Origin: Lycorma delicatula | Lineage: Eukaryota; Arthropoda; Insecta; Hemiptera; Fulgoridae | Length of the DNA stretch: 64,000 nucleotides | Assembly (NCBI RefSeq): GCF_047948215.1 | Contig: NC_134455.1 | Coordinates: forward strand, 308,902,147 to 308,966,146 | Direction of reading: 5' to 3' | Shown: positions 45,540-56,972 of the stretch, piece by piece | How positions within the stretch are numbered: the stretch's first letter is position 1 | How the letters are laid out: each line of letters opens with the position of its first letter | Position numbers and translations under genes: made by a program | The notes under the pieces: generated by a model | The model's database searches: none | The model's input: only the letters and a program-made list of their open reading frames with translations | Told to the model about the DNA's origin: nothing

Positions 45540-46535
45540 GAGTTTAGTGAGACTAATAATGTAAGTAATGAATTTGTGAGTACTTGAATAAACTATAAAA
45601 CAGTTTTGATGACTACAGGTTTAATATTAATAAATAAAAAAAAAATAAACGATTATTTTAAGAATAATTAGTTTGTATGCGCAATTAACATTTAACATAT
45701 TCTGTTAGAATGAAAAAAAAATAGATTAGAATGACTGTTTAGATTTAATAAATACAGTTTGTACGTAAAAAGGTGTGACATAGAAATTTTTGTGTGGTGT
45801 TCATTTGTTACTTTCCTCGATGATTATGGTAAGTTTCACTGCACACTTATTACCACTTTTTTTGCTAATTCATTGGACACTAATAGTTTTGGTTAAAAGG
45901 AAAACGTATTAGCGTCTAAATATTATATTATATCTAAATTTTATTTGTTAGTCTATAATAAAAAACACATCGACATTTTATTTTAAAACAGCTTATTCTT
46001 AGGTATACAGTATATTTTTTGTATTCTTACAGATTTCGGCGTAAAAATTAACAAAGTAAAAAAACAATAATTTACGTCACAAGTAAACAAATATTATCTC
46101 CTAAACAGATTTGATTATTACCTTTTTTCTAGGTTAAAAAAATATATTCATTATATTTTCATCCAGGAAATTCTATAAATAAGCCTATAATCAAATGAGC
46201 CTAGTTACCTGATAATATACCAAAATAACATGTTTGAGTCTTGATTTGGGAACTTATACACGGTTAAATTAATTATTTTCTCGGTAGAATAACTTCTCAT
46301 TTCTCGAAATGAAAAAAGTTTTGAGATTTTATCTCAAGCGCAAGTGAAATGAACAAACTTTTTATGAACAAATTAATTATACGTACACATTCTCCTATGT
46401 TTATATTTAAGAGTTTAAAATAACATTTTTAATAATGGTTAATCCAAAAAGGACTCCACAAATTAAAATCATATAAAAATTTATGGTGATAACTTACAGA
46501 TTCGGTTGAGGTCTATTTCATAGTAAAACACATCA
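45540..46535. other. AT-rich sequence, nothing recognised
   Basis: It probably includes the 3' end of the Tigger-like element, but I could not identify its inverted repeat. A TATACAGTATAT word near 46002 is a possible terminus. Confidence 0.4.
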
Positions 46536-46539
46536 GGTG

Positions 46540-47468
46540 TGTCACCCAACATTTACTTTGTTTTGATATGGCTTCCGTTTGTAATGTGTCATATATCACA
46601 ACTGAATTGATTTTATTCCAGACTGTAGCCAGCGGTCAGGTGTTACACCTGCAGCTGCGGCATTAATTCGAAATCAAGCTCAGGCAAAGGTAGTATATAA
46701 ACTCGTATATAAAATCTAGCGGGGTCAAATCTGGGGAGCGAGGTGGCCATTCAATTGGACCTTCACGACCGATCCACCATTTGGGAATAGAGAATCAAGA
46801 AAATACCGGATTTCTAGGCGAGAGTGAGGTGGTGTCCCGTCCTGCTGATAGTAATGGCGTCCATCTTGGTCATCATGGTCTAACTGAGGAATTATAAAAT
46901 ATTGTAGCTTGTCCAGATAAACGATACCATTTACGGTTGTCTTCTGGAAGAAGAACGGACCCTACAGTCTTTGCATATGGCAAAAAAACATTGATTTTAA
47001 GTCTATCACCAATATGGTGCAACGTTTCATGAGGGTTTTCGCCACCCTATATTCGGCAGTTATGGTTGTTCACCTTACCACTTATGTAAAACGTTGACTC
47101 ATCACCAAGAGTTACATTGTCTAAAACGTTATCTACAATTGAATCCATCATTTCCACACAAAACTGCAGCCAAGAAACTTTGTCACCATTGTAATTTGTT
47201 GATCCACGGTTAGTTTGCACGGTTACGTGCAAAGCTTTCTCTTAGTTGCTGCACAGCAGCTTCAGGAACGGTTGGGCATTCTGGTGATTTTATATGTTTA
47301 ACAGAAAAACCTGTCTCAACGAAGGTTTGGTGCCAAGAGTATACTGTACGCCTACTAGGAGGCTTCCTACCGTATTCTCTATGAAAATTACGTTGAATTC
47401 CAATTGCTGTCTACAAATCGTAAAATCAAAACACAGCGAGCACGTTCCTCACCAGTAAATGTACCCAT
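46540..47468 (-). pseudogene. Tc1/mariner-type transposase, second lineage
   Basis: Minus strand from ATG 47468: MGTFTGEERARCVL (N-terminal helix), RRTVYSWHQTFVETGFSVKH (linker between helix-turn-helix domains, about 47360-47300), CPTVPEAAVQQLRES, FCVEMMDSIVDNVLDNVTLG, DESTFYISGKVNNHNCRIWG (first Asp, about 47100), GIVYLDKLQYFIIPQLD, HYYQQDGTPPHSRLEIRYFL (second Asp, about 46840) and PRSPDLTPLDF, partly shifted (about 46740). This is the whole protein order, broken by frameshifts and stops. Its sequence is clearly different from the transposase at 40614-42009, so it is another lineage. Terminal repeats were not resolved. Confidence 0.8.
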
Positions 47469-47660
47469 TTTTAAAAACACCGGTGACATAGTTGATAAAC
47501 GAATTCGGTATTAATGAAATACGTGAGTCAAAACTTGATATGTTTTCCTATGAAAAGAAATCTCAACGATCTGTAAGTTACCTAAATAAATTTTTATATG
47601 CTTTTAAAGTTGTCAAGACCTTTTTGAATTACTCTATTTTTAATCAATCTACTATATGTT

Positions 47661-47761
47661 ATAGGAATCTTATATTAAGTGCCCTTTTTTTATTTAGGAA
47701 ACTATTTTTGTTATAAGAATCTTATATTAAGAGCCCTTTTTTTATTTAGGAAACTATTTTG
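47661..47761 (+). repeat. Tandem duplication of a ~50-bp unit
   Basis: TAGGAATCTTATATTAAGTG...CCCTTTTTTTATTTAGGAAA...CTATTTT occurs twice back to back, with differences at only a few positions (AAGTGCCC against AAGAGCCC). Confidence 0.8.
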
Positions 47762-49208
47762 ATTAATTACATTTTTTTTTTGTTTTTACCTCGATCAGAC
47801 TTAATAATAGGATTCTCATTAGTGTTTTCTTGGGACGTACTTTTTCAGAAGCAAAAGAAGAAGTGTGTTGTCTTCTTTCTTAAAAGTGAAAAGTAATTGT
47901 TTTATTACATATGTTGAACTATAAAATGATTAATTTAAGTAAATTAAAGGCTACTAAGTTTTTATAGGTTTTTCTAATAATTTGTTTTTAATTCTTCTAA
48001 ATAATAATTATAAAATTTCAATTATCTTAAAAAAAATGGACGAAAAATTAAATTTTAGCATTTTCCTGATTATTAGGGTTAGACAAAAAAATTATGTCAC
48101 AATTTTTGTAATCTTGTCAATGACCAAAAAGTATTAATTCGCATAAACAAAGATTTTACAATCAAATATTTAACCCGTAAAGTATGTCATGACTCTTGTT
48201 AAAGATACTATTTTTGCGGACTTTAGCCTATGCTAATGATTACAGTGTGCGATCGACAGTGTATCTATCGGTAACACGGAGCAAATTATCATTTTTATTA
48301 TTAATTTTACTTATAATTTAAACATTAATCATAGAAAACCATAATTTACACTAAAATTACCAGACTATTGTCTTTTAAGTTTACTCCCTGTAAAGATGGA
48401 GCCCTTGTTCAATGTGATCGTGTGTATTTTTAAGTTCAGCTTACTTTATACATATCAAGTTATCATCACAGATCTAATAAAAATTCACAAAATAAATTTT
48501 ATTATATTTGTGGAAATTTCTGATTAAAGTCACAAGATAAATCTGTAACAAAAGAAGTGAGAATATTCGTTTTTTACATCTTGGTTGTAAAATTGGGGAT
48601 CGAAATAGATTGGGGATCGAAATAAAAATTGGATTCCTCATGTTTGTTGTGTAAGCTGTAATGTAACTAGTTCAGTGGAAGAAAGGTAACAGAATCTCTA
48701 TGCCACTTTTGTTCATATCATATGACGTCAGCCTACCAACCACTTTAATGAAAATTAAAAGAATTTTGAAAAAAAAAAAATTCAAACACAAAAAGGATAT
48801 TGAAAAAAGGCAAAAACATAAAATTAAATATTTTAAAGTGCCATGTGCCCGTACACTCGATCTTCATGGAGATGGCTTGCCAATGCCACCTTCGCCTGTG
48901 TTTTAGATTAGTTTAGATTAGATTATACTGAAAATGATAATACACAATTGATGAAAATGTAGATTTTTCTGAAAACATTTCTTAAAGCTCTAAGTGAATT
49001 ATCCGTCCAAAAAATTAAATTTTTTGCTGCGTGACTTAGGCCCATAAAAACAGCAAACTAAATTTCTCGGCTCTAGGTTGCAAGAGTGGAACTGGAATTT
49101 TGTTGGCAAATGAAACACTCATTATATCCTTCAGAGAAAGAGCGATGCTTTCTTTGTGTTTTATAAAATGGAGGGTTCGTTCTATGTATGTTTGATATCA
49201 ATGGATTA

Positions 49209-49271
49209 TTGACCGAACTAGAATGTTCGGTCAAACGTACAGAATGGCGCCTTTTTCAATAAAAAGGCGCC
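49209..49271. repeat. Two adjacent perfect hairpins
   Basis: TTGACCGAAC-TAGAAT-GTTCGGTCAA (49209-49234) has a 10-bp stem. GGCGCCTTTTT-CAAT-AAAAAGGCGCC (49246-49271) has an 11-bp stem. Only 11 nt separate them. Their role is unknown. Confidence 0.75.
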
Positions 49272-50529
49272 GCATTTAGATCAGTCAATACTAATCTAAA
49301 TACAACCTAAAAACAGTTTTACTATAGAAAGAAGAAGTAATTTATACCAGTCGCTAATTAAACTTCAGTGAAAGTGATTTATGATAACATCGTTGCCATT
49401 CTGAGCACAATCAAGTATAAAAATTTTAAATAGCAAGTTTAGTTAAAGCTGTTTTAATGCGCCTTCATGGTGGGCTCACGAAATGTTAATTTTTATGTAT
49501 ACGAAGGCTTCAAATACTGCGAGAGGTTTTTCCACAATTAAGTGAAACCATACTTAAAGAAGGAAGATTTATTTGCTAATTTCTAATATTAGAAAAGTAA
49601 TTTTCCAATCTGATTTTGAAGAAAAAATTAACCAATTGGTATTAACAGCATAGAAATAGTTTATAAAGGTGGTAAAAGAATTTTTATTAAAAAAAGAAGA
49701 CTTCAAAATCCTATTGCAAGAGCTTCTTCTTAAGTCTTATCAAGATTGAGACGTCGAACGTCCCTAAGAATACATTTTCTACAGTCGTGTGTTGATTTAT
49801 TTTAGGGAAATTTTGGTACACTTAGCGTGATGGGTAACTATTGCAGATTTGTAAAAAAAGAAGTTTTGACTTCAAACAAAAGAAAAATAAGAAAATGTTG
49901 TATTTATCGTATTTTAACATTATTCTGTTATTTTCTTTCTACGAAGTCCAAAATTTATGTTTCTGTAATTGAATATCTTTTTTAATTACAAATAAATAAA
50001 AAAAAGGTTCTTAATAGAATTAATTAGTGTGTCGACTGTTATTTTTTGCCATTTTTTTTTAATGATTTGAACAATATTGCTCATTACAAACAAAACTATA
50101 CGTGTTACATCTTTTCCGAAATTATTTTTTTCTCTGCAAAATCAATTAGCAATAAATGATTTCATTTATATTATATTAAAAAAATTATTTCTGCAGACTG
50201 GAGTTTTTCAATGCTTTTGCTCGCAGTGTTAAGGAAAAGTTGTTTAATATTTTTCTGGGAATATTTTTTTTTAATTTTCAGCAATGTAAATCCATTTGAT
50301 GAGAAATGGAACCCACAGTTTTGCCATTAAAAAATGTTAGTGTACATAACAAAGTTGAGAAAAATTATTTTTATTATATCGAGGTGGTTTTTCATTATTC
50401 TAGTGGGCTTGGGCTCTAGTGAGGTTGGTTTAGCTCTTGATGACTGTGGTTGCCTTTTTCTTGCTCCGAGTATTCGTGGTTATTATTAAGCTTTTCATTA
50501 ATAGTTCTGTTACTTTTTCGTTTTGTTAT

Positions 50530-52815
50530 TCGATTATAGTTGTTTAGTGATGGTTTTAGTAGTTGCGTTGCGGTTTTGTTGAGTTTTCGTTTTTTTTTTT
50601 TAATTTGTTGTGAAATACTGCTGAATTTCGTAGTACGTTTATTTAGTTGTGCGTTCGTGATTTGTTCTGTTATTTTACATTACTTTACGTGTATTTGAAG
50701 TTAATTTTCAGTTTTTCTTATGTTATTTCATAATATTAAGTGTTTAGAAATTTATTTTTAATAGGCTAGCCTACGGTAACTACGGCTTATTTACGTAGTT
50801 ACCAAGCTGTTTGATCTGTTTACTCGTTTACATCGACGTGTATCGAATTAATTACATTTTGCAATTAATTACTGTGATTTTAGTTTATATTTTTGGTTAC
50901 TTTTAATTTTCTTTTGTTGTTGGAATCATAACTGACCCAGAACAGTCAGAGTGTGCGATTCGAACGAATAAGAAGGAGTTTATCCGGTAGTAGGACGACG
51001 GTCCCTGAGGAGGGGAGCTTCTCGTGTCCAGATGCGGAAGTCCTCTCTGACAGTAGTGGCTGTGAAAGCATAGCAGATACGATAATAGAAAAGATTCGAC
51101 GTGACGATCGGCTGGTGTGCAGGAGAAATGAAAAGAAGGGAGAAGAGTCGGCTCGGCGAAGGCAGAGGGCTGTCGACTCACCAGTGACACACCAGTGACT
51201 CACCTGTGAGTGTCTCGGGTAGTGGAGCTCCTGAGAGAGATTTTCTGCCCCTACCAATGAAGTTGGATGACGACATTGAGGATGGTGGACCGAGACTTTC
51301 GAGGACGGTGGAAAAATGTAGGCTGCGGCTTTGCCCCCCAACAACAGAGAAGAAGAAAATATCTAAGACCGGCAGTAGGTGTTCCCTGTCCTCTTGGGAG
51401 GACGCCTCTGATCTAGAACTCTGATGGAAGAGGGGTGCCAGGGGAAGCGAAACCGGAGGGTGGAGAAAGTGAGGACCTTCGGAAACGGAGGAAGTGTTTG
51501 GCGTTTAACACTGGAGTTTTACTCCTGTATGTCAAAGAACTGAGCTTACTTGTCCGCTAAAACGCGACCACTAAGATGAAAATGAAGGAGTGCTCCCGCA
51601 GTATGGAAGGTATTACCCGTATGATGGAAATGTTTAAAGACGTGCTTGACGATACACCTGTGAGGCCTGAGGCGAGGCGACCTGCACAACTGGCCGTGGT
51701 GAATGAGGCCACACAGACTTACTTCGTCGTCACTAATATGGTCTCACAGACACTGGATGGGGGCCTGTTGCTGAACATGGCTTGGACGGGTGAAGATCTA
51801 GGACGGGCGATCGATGATGGGGCCACCGACACAGACCTTGAACAGCTGGTTTTGAGGGGCTGGTCTGAAGACATCTTCTTCAGACCTGGTAGAAGATGCT
51901 ACATAATTGGAACAAGACGTTGGATCCGCTTGCATTATTGGTATAACGGTTGGTGTCGACAACCCTCAAAACGCTATGATGTTCCAGAGGGCTCCGTGGA
52001 TGCGGTTCAGGGCCTGGCTCGTGCCGGTTCAGTGAGGGTGGGTCAGGTCATTGTTGAGCGATCGACTACCCGCGATCTATCTGGCGGGGATGATGCGTGT
52101 AAGATCGATCTTGGAAGGACGGATTACGCTTTGTAATCGACTCGACAGTTGGGTATCGTGGGATGGCCTCTGTCATTTGCAGTTAATTTTTCCCATCATT
52201 TTGAATGATGGTCAGAGTTGACCGGTCTGTTTGTACGGGCCGCCTGGGCGGATCGGTCAGATTTTAAGGCGTACCGTTAAGTATACGTATTGGCGGGTAG
52301 GGAAGCGGCATTTTGTTCATTTGTTGTCGCAAAGCAAGAAGCGATCGGCGGGGCCACCGACTTCCACGGTGGTGGTGAAGGCGGAGGGGAGATTCTACGC
52401 CCCGTGAAGATTGCAGTATCGCCGGGTGAAATCGGGGTCCTCTGTACGGAAGGGCCAGGGGGAGAATCTTCACCTCCAGATGCGAGCCGACGGTGGTGCG
52501 GGCGAACAGTTAAGCGGAGATTTCGCCGAAGAAATAGAGGGTGCTACTATATCGCTGGTTGAAGGGGTTGTAGGGGGGGGGGGGGTCACGTTAAGGACGT
52601 GGTTGTTCTCACGACACAGAGGATGACATTCTCAGGGAAATTCGTAAAATAACTGGTGAGTCGGTATCTACAGGTGTTTTATCAATGCGACTGGCTTTCG
52701 GCTCGACGCAAGTAGTGACATTGGCTGTGCCGCTCATCCTTGCGGACAAACTGCTGTCTGAAGGTTGTGTTCGCATTGGGTGGGTAGCCTGTAGGGTGAC
52801 CCGGCGTGCATTTTT
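50530..52815 (+). mobile_element. R1-like element copy B: 5'UTR and part of ORF1
   Basis: It is similar to copy A (33640-36735) but in the opposite orientation, from the leader (TTAATAGGCTAGCCTACGGT at about 50759) through ORF1 to GTTCGCATTGGGTGGGTAGC near 52787. There the similarity stops just before the zinc knuckles, and unrelated AT-rich DNA follows from about 52830. The 5' end is placed where similarity to copy A begins. No poly(A) or target duplication was found. Confidence 0.65.
50953..52810 (+). pseudogene. R1-like ORF1 (Gag-like), frameshifted, copy B
   Basis: It begins MRFERIRRSLSGSRTTVPEE at 50953, with SSGCESIADTIIEKIRRDDR. A shifted frame from 51206 gives GAPERDFLPLPMKLDDDIED. 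The best-preserved part is 51576-52136: KECSRSMEGITRMMEMFKDV, RRPAQLAVVNEATQTYFVV, and DDGATDTDLEQLVLRGWSED, which matches the D-x-E-[IL]-V...W block in other R1 Gag proteins here. The Gag core is partly readable at 52450-52600 (GEQLSGDFAEEIEGATI), then RILREIRKITGESV-like words in broken frames. The zinc knuckles present in copy A are absent. A G-run (about 52571-52586) marks one of the frame breaks. Not functional. Confidence 0.7.
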
Positions 52816-52829
52816 CGTTTTCGGTCTAT

Positions 52830-53875
52830 GAACAAGTATTCAGTACCCTTAGTGAGTATTGGATTTATGATAAGGGAAAAATTATGAACAATATGTACAT
52901 TATATATGAACCATTGTTTAGGAATAAACCATTAACAAGAAAAGTAGAAAAATTTGACATTCTAATAAGCATAGCATAACGGAATTAATATTTTAAAGAT
53001 TATGTGTATATGTAGAATACAATAAAATGTATGTACGTTAAATTAGAAATATTTCACTTATTTTTATCCTTGTTATGATCATATTATTTACACTTATACA
53101 TTTTAAAATATTTAATCATTAGCAGATTAGGTACATTATTTTAGAATTCGAAGTGTTGCTTGTATTCCTTCTCCAGTATTACAAGGCTATCAAGTAATTA
53201 GTAGTCAGTATTTTGATCATTTGTTATACAGTTCGTGAAAAATTACATATACATTAATTTTTTTTATAAATTATATTTAAATCGAAAGAATAAAAAATTT
53301 AAATATAATAAATATACGATTTAGGTTGGAACGAACAATATTATTTATTCTATGAATAAATTTTTTTTTAATTTAATCAAAATATCATTTTCAACACGCA
53401 TATGATATTATAATTTTATATTAAAAGATTAATGTTGACAGATCATTCCATTAATACATACGTTAGTTTTGAAATAAGTTTATGTTTGTTACGTTGTTAA
53501 AATGTTATTTCAGTTTATTAAATAGCTGAAAATGCAAATATAACAGAAATAATTTGTTTATAAAAGGCGCAAATGTTTAAAATTGAAGCCAGGAAGGTTT
53601 ATTCTCTAATTACAAAAACAAAAAAGTAACTTGTTTTAAAATAACATGACAAGGTATTAAATCTAACATCTTAAAAAAAAAAAAGTAACCTCAAGAGAAG
53701 AATAATTGAATCCAATTCTATTACAGCATTTTCAATCGCAAACAAAAGAATACGTTTTTATAAATATCCATGCTAGAGATAAAACATGCATGCATGTACA
53801 TATCCGTGCTCGACGTGTATTTTATAGAAAATTATAAAGATTTGTTACAGACTTTTTGAAGAAAAGTATGGTATT
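52830..53875. other. AT-rich sequence, nothing recognised
   Basis: No gene or clear repeat. Confidence 0.45.
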
Positions 53876-53880
53876 ACTTA

Positions 53881-54120
53881 TGGTCACACGGTGTGATGGA
53901 GGGGTGGGGAGGTGAAATTGAATTTTCTTCAGGTTTTGAGATATGAGGAATACGAAAATACCATTCACTTAAAATTTCCTTATATACATACTGGCCATAT
54001 ATATGAATTTTTAGCTCGAAAATTTCCTATTTACAAGATCAATTTCACAGAAATTTAGATATGCTGAGCGGTATATCTGAAGTTATTCATGTGAAAATTT
54101 TATGAAAATTGGTTGACTTG
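53881..54120 (+). repeat. Interspersed repeat R-A, copy 2
   Basis: Starts GGTCACACGGTGTGATGG and continues with GAGATATGAGGAATACGAAA, ACCATTCACTTAAAATTTCC, CTCGAAAATTTCC and TTCATGTGAAAATTTTATGA, in the same order as the copies at 54190 (plus) and 12450 (minus). Confidence 0.65.
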
Positions 54121-54189
54121 TTTTTGGATTAAGCTCAATTTAAGGTCAACAACACACAACATAATCTCATTTTTTTTGAATTATTTTTT

Positions 54190-54390
54190 CGATAGAATGG
54201 TGGAATTGGGAGGTAAAAATGAATTTTCTCACATTTTGAGGTGTGAAGATTACGAAAATACCATTCATGTGTACAATCGTGTGGCTCGAAAATCTCCAAA
54301 AATGCAAAACAATTTCATTGAAATTTGCATTTTTTGTAGTAATGTACCTGAAATTGTACGGGTGAAAATGATTGATTTTTTTTCCCATCC
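54190..54390 (+). repeat. Interspersed repeat R-A, copy 3
   Basis: GGAGGTAAAAATGAATTTTC, GATTACGAAAATACCATTCA, GGCTCGAAAATCTCC and CAATTTCATTGAAATTTGCA. It lies about 310 bp after copy 2 in the same direction and is about as diverged from it as from copy 1. Confidence 0.65.
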
Positions 54391-54399
54391 TACCCACCA

Positions 54400-54700
54400 A
54401 AGATTCACAACAAAGCAAAGCACAGCCTCTTGGGGCAAAGTAGACAACCCCTTGGGGTTGTCTATTCAAAGAGCCTCCCGTCCGCCGGTTATAAGTCTAG
54501 TCCGACAGGTCAGCCCTCCGGTTAGATCTTTTCATTGCCTGTCTCTAACCCCTAGGGCGGGATATCCAAGCCCGACTATGTCGTTCCTAGACCCCACCAC
54601 AAAAGCCGAGTCGCGGTCTTCACGCTAATGCCTCTACTTAGAGCACCCCGTGTAGGGTACTCAATCGGGTGTCGGTCTTTTTCGCAAAGGGAAAAGGTTT
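54400..54700 (-). other. GC-rich fragment, possibly the 3'UTR of an R1-like element
   Basis: A GC-rich island in AT-rich DNA. AAGCCCGACTATGTCGTTCC and CCCCACCAC parallel GGCCCGGCTATGCCGTTCCC and TTCATCAC in the 3'UTR of the R1-like element at 15540, in the same relative orientation. The hairpin CAACCCC-TTGG-GGTTG lies at about 54446-54461. No coding region adjoins it. Confidence 0.4.
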
Positions 54701-55040
54701 ATTGAGTCGTTCTTCAGTTATGCTTATCGACAACAACATAACCTTAATTTGAGGTTATGTTGACTTTGTATTGATGTATTTTTTATACGCGCTTATGCAG
54801 TGAGTCACAGTAGGGAGTGACAAAATAATTATACCAAAATTATCATACAGAATAAAGTAACGGATAGTCGGTCTTGTTGCGCAAGAATTTTTCTATTATT
54901 TATTTAATTTTTAACCTATGAATTGGTTAATTTGCTAAATATTTTCTACATTATTACTATCTATTTTTATTAATGAAATGTGCAATTTTTCGATCACATT
55001 TTAAGATAACAAAAGTTGTTATTCTTTATATTAAAAATAG
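54701..55040. other. AT-rich sequence, nothing recognised
   Basis: No gene. A short inverted pair AACATAACCTTAA/TTGAGGTTATGTT lies near 54735-54760. Confidence 0.45.
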
Positions 55041-55042
55041 AG

Positions 55043-56281
55043 TACGTTCGGAAAGTTGTATACTGGAATTATGAAATTGTAATCACGAAACTTTCTTAAT
55101 TATTAATTATTACTTTGTATGGTTATTTCAATATTTTACAGAAACGGATATTGCAACAACTGGAATAGTTTATAAAAGGTGTTGAAGATGACCTCCTCCA
55201 ACATCATTAGAACACTGCACACGTTTCAATTTGTTTTCAAACAATTCAACCAGCTGATGTACTGGAATGTCTCGTATTATTGCGGTTTTTGTTCATCAAA
55301 CGTGCAGGCCACAAACTCCTCGAAATGATTCGTTCAACAAAGTCATTTCGTAAAAACGCTGTGGCGCCATCTTGTTGAAACCGACCTTCATTGATTTCCA
55401 CTTCTGTTAACTGACTAATGAGATTTTTTAAAACAAGACAATAAGGATTACTATTAACTGTATTATCAAAAATGTAGAGACCCACAGTGCGCGTTCTTTT
55501 CGCACCGACCCAGACTCCAATCTTCGTTTCGTGTAATTCATTACACGAAACGTAATTGTTCGTGTAATTCATGAGTGTTAGTTGTCGACCACAGTTGTAT
55601 ATTTTGTGAATAATTATACCCTTCTGGGTGAAACCACGTTTTACCTGTAAAACACGTAATTTCGAGGATCCCTACAGAATTTGGTAAATAAGATGTTTAA
55701 AACATTGGCAATAATTTAGTTTCTTGGCATGATCGATAGGTTTCAGTCTTGAACACACATTATTTTTTAAGTGAGAAGTTCCAGTTCCTTTTTTACAGCT
55801 TTATGTGCAAGTCCGATATCGTGCTGCTGTGTAACCTACGCATTAACTTTGATGGACTTTTGGCCATAGAATCCGAAGTATCAAGCACCATCTGTTTGTT
55901 TAGTTTAGGTGGTTTTCCACTTTGATTAGCGTCTTTAACAGAGTTTGTTGTCCGAAACTTTTCGATAAGAGTTCGACCTGCACTGCGGTGAGGAAAGGAG
56001 TATTTTGAAACTTTTCAGTTAACTTGTGATTCACTAAATCATTATACTTGTCACCTTCACGAAAGACGAATTCAACGAGGTAAATGCGTTTTTCTACTGA
56101 AAGAACTATTACGTTTCTCGCAACTATTGATTCCGATAAAAGAAACAATACAAAACGAAACGAAGCAGGCTATATTACTGAGCAACGTCCATTGAACCCA
56201 CAGGGCAACTAACTTAATGCCGAAAGAAGAGAATTCACCACATAATTCTAAAGCATACTGCACAGTGATTTTCCGAACGCT
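55043..56281 (-). mobile_element. Mariner-like element, third lineage, decayed
   Basis: The ends share an inverted CGTTCGGAAA word (55045-55054; complement at 56270-56279), and the 1.24-kb span suits a mariner. Minus strand: EKRIYLVEFVFREGDKYNDL (about 56090, N-terminal helix), VSCNELHETKIGVWVGAKRT (about 55545-55480, the VWC/VWV block) and GRFQQDGATAFLRNDFVERI (about 55390-55330, second catalytic Asp). Then come SRSLWPARLMNKNRNN, where the family PPRSPDLTP...DFFLWG block has been lost or scrambled. The first catalytic block is not readable. Frameshifts and stops are frequent; it is inactive. Confidence 0.7.
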
Positions 56282-56284
56282 CTT

Positions 56285-56639
56285 TATATTAACTACAAAA
56301 AAATTGGCTTTGAGAAAAATATTTTAATCGATTTTTAGATTACTTACAAATATTTTTTTAATGAATATTTAAAATTTTCTAGTATCCTTACTTTATCTCA
56401 AATGCGTATTTTTTAACCGCTTGTCATTATGATCAGTGTGTCAATTCTTATTCATTAATCAGTCTAACCTACATTCCGTTTAAATTTAACTTATTAGGGT
56501 TTGTATGTTTATGAATTATGTACACTGAAATATATTTTCCGATTAATATAAGATTTAAAGAATTAAATGACATAACTAGCAATTTTTCATGAAATTTTCA
56601 TTTTCAAAATGGCTTCCAATACTGTTATAGAAGAGAGGC
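56285..56639. other. AT-rich sequence, nothing recognised
   Basis: No gene or repeat seen. Confidence 0.45.
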
Positions 56640-56658
56640 GATAGTTAGGTCTCGCTGA

Positions 56659-56953
56659 ACCCACCGGGTTGGTCTAGTGGTTAACGCGTCTTCCCAAATC
56701 AGCTGATTTGGAAGTCGAGAGTTACAGCGTTCAAGTCCTAGTAAAGCCAGATATTTTTACATGGATTTGAATACTAGATCGTGGATACCCGTGTTCTTTG
56801 GTGGTTGGGTTTCAATTAACCACACATCTCAGGTACGGTCGAACTGAGAATGTACAAGACTACACTTCATTTACTCTCATACATATCATCCTCATTCATC
56901 CTCTGAAGAATTATCTAAACGGTAGTTACCGGAGGCTAAACAGGAAAAAGATA
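56659..56953 (+). mobile_element. SINE family 1, full copy with 19-bp TSD
   Basis: GATAGTTAGGTCTCGCTGA flanks it at 56640-56658 and 56954-56972. The head ACCCACCGGGTTGGTCTAG, the B box GTTCAAGTCCTAG, and the tail ACCGGAGGCTAAACAGG plus AAAAAGATA make this the clearest reference copy in the window. A 19-bp exact duplication implies LINE-type target-primed insertion and a fairly recent date. Confidence 0.9.
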
Positions 56954-56972
56954 GATAGTTAGGTCTCGCTGA

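Larger units (their letters stand above)
47469..50525. other. AT-rich sequence with small repeats and hairpins
   Basis: It contains the duplicated unit at 47661-47761, a doubled ATTGGGGATCGAAATA near 48593-48625, and two perfect hairpins at 49209-49271. The 68-codon frame at 48700-48906 is lysine-rich from A-runs and not a credible gene. Confidence 0.45.

Noticed and set aside
48700..48906. 68-codon lysine-rich frame resembling a basic peptide
   Set aside because: The lysine run is a translated A-rich tract, and no homologous feature was seen.
54113..54628. 171-codon plus frame
   Set aside because: It runs across repeat R-A copy 3 and an unrelated GC-rich fragment; no coherent protein.
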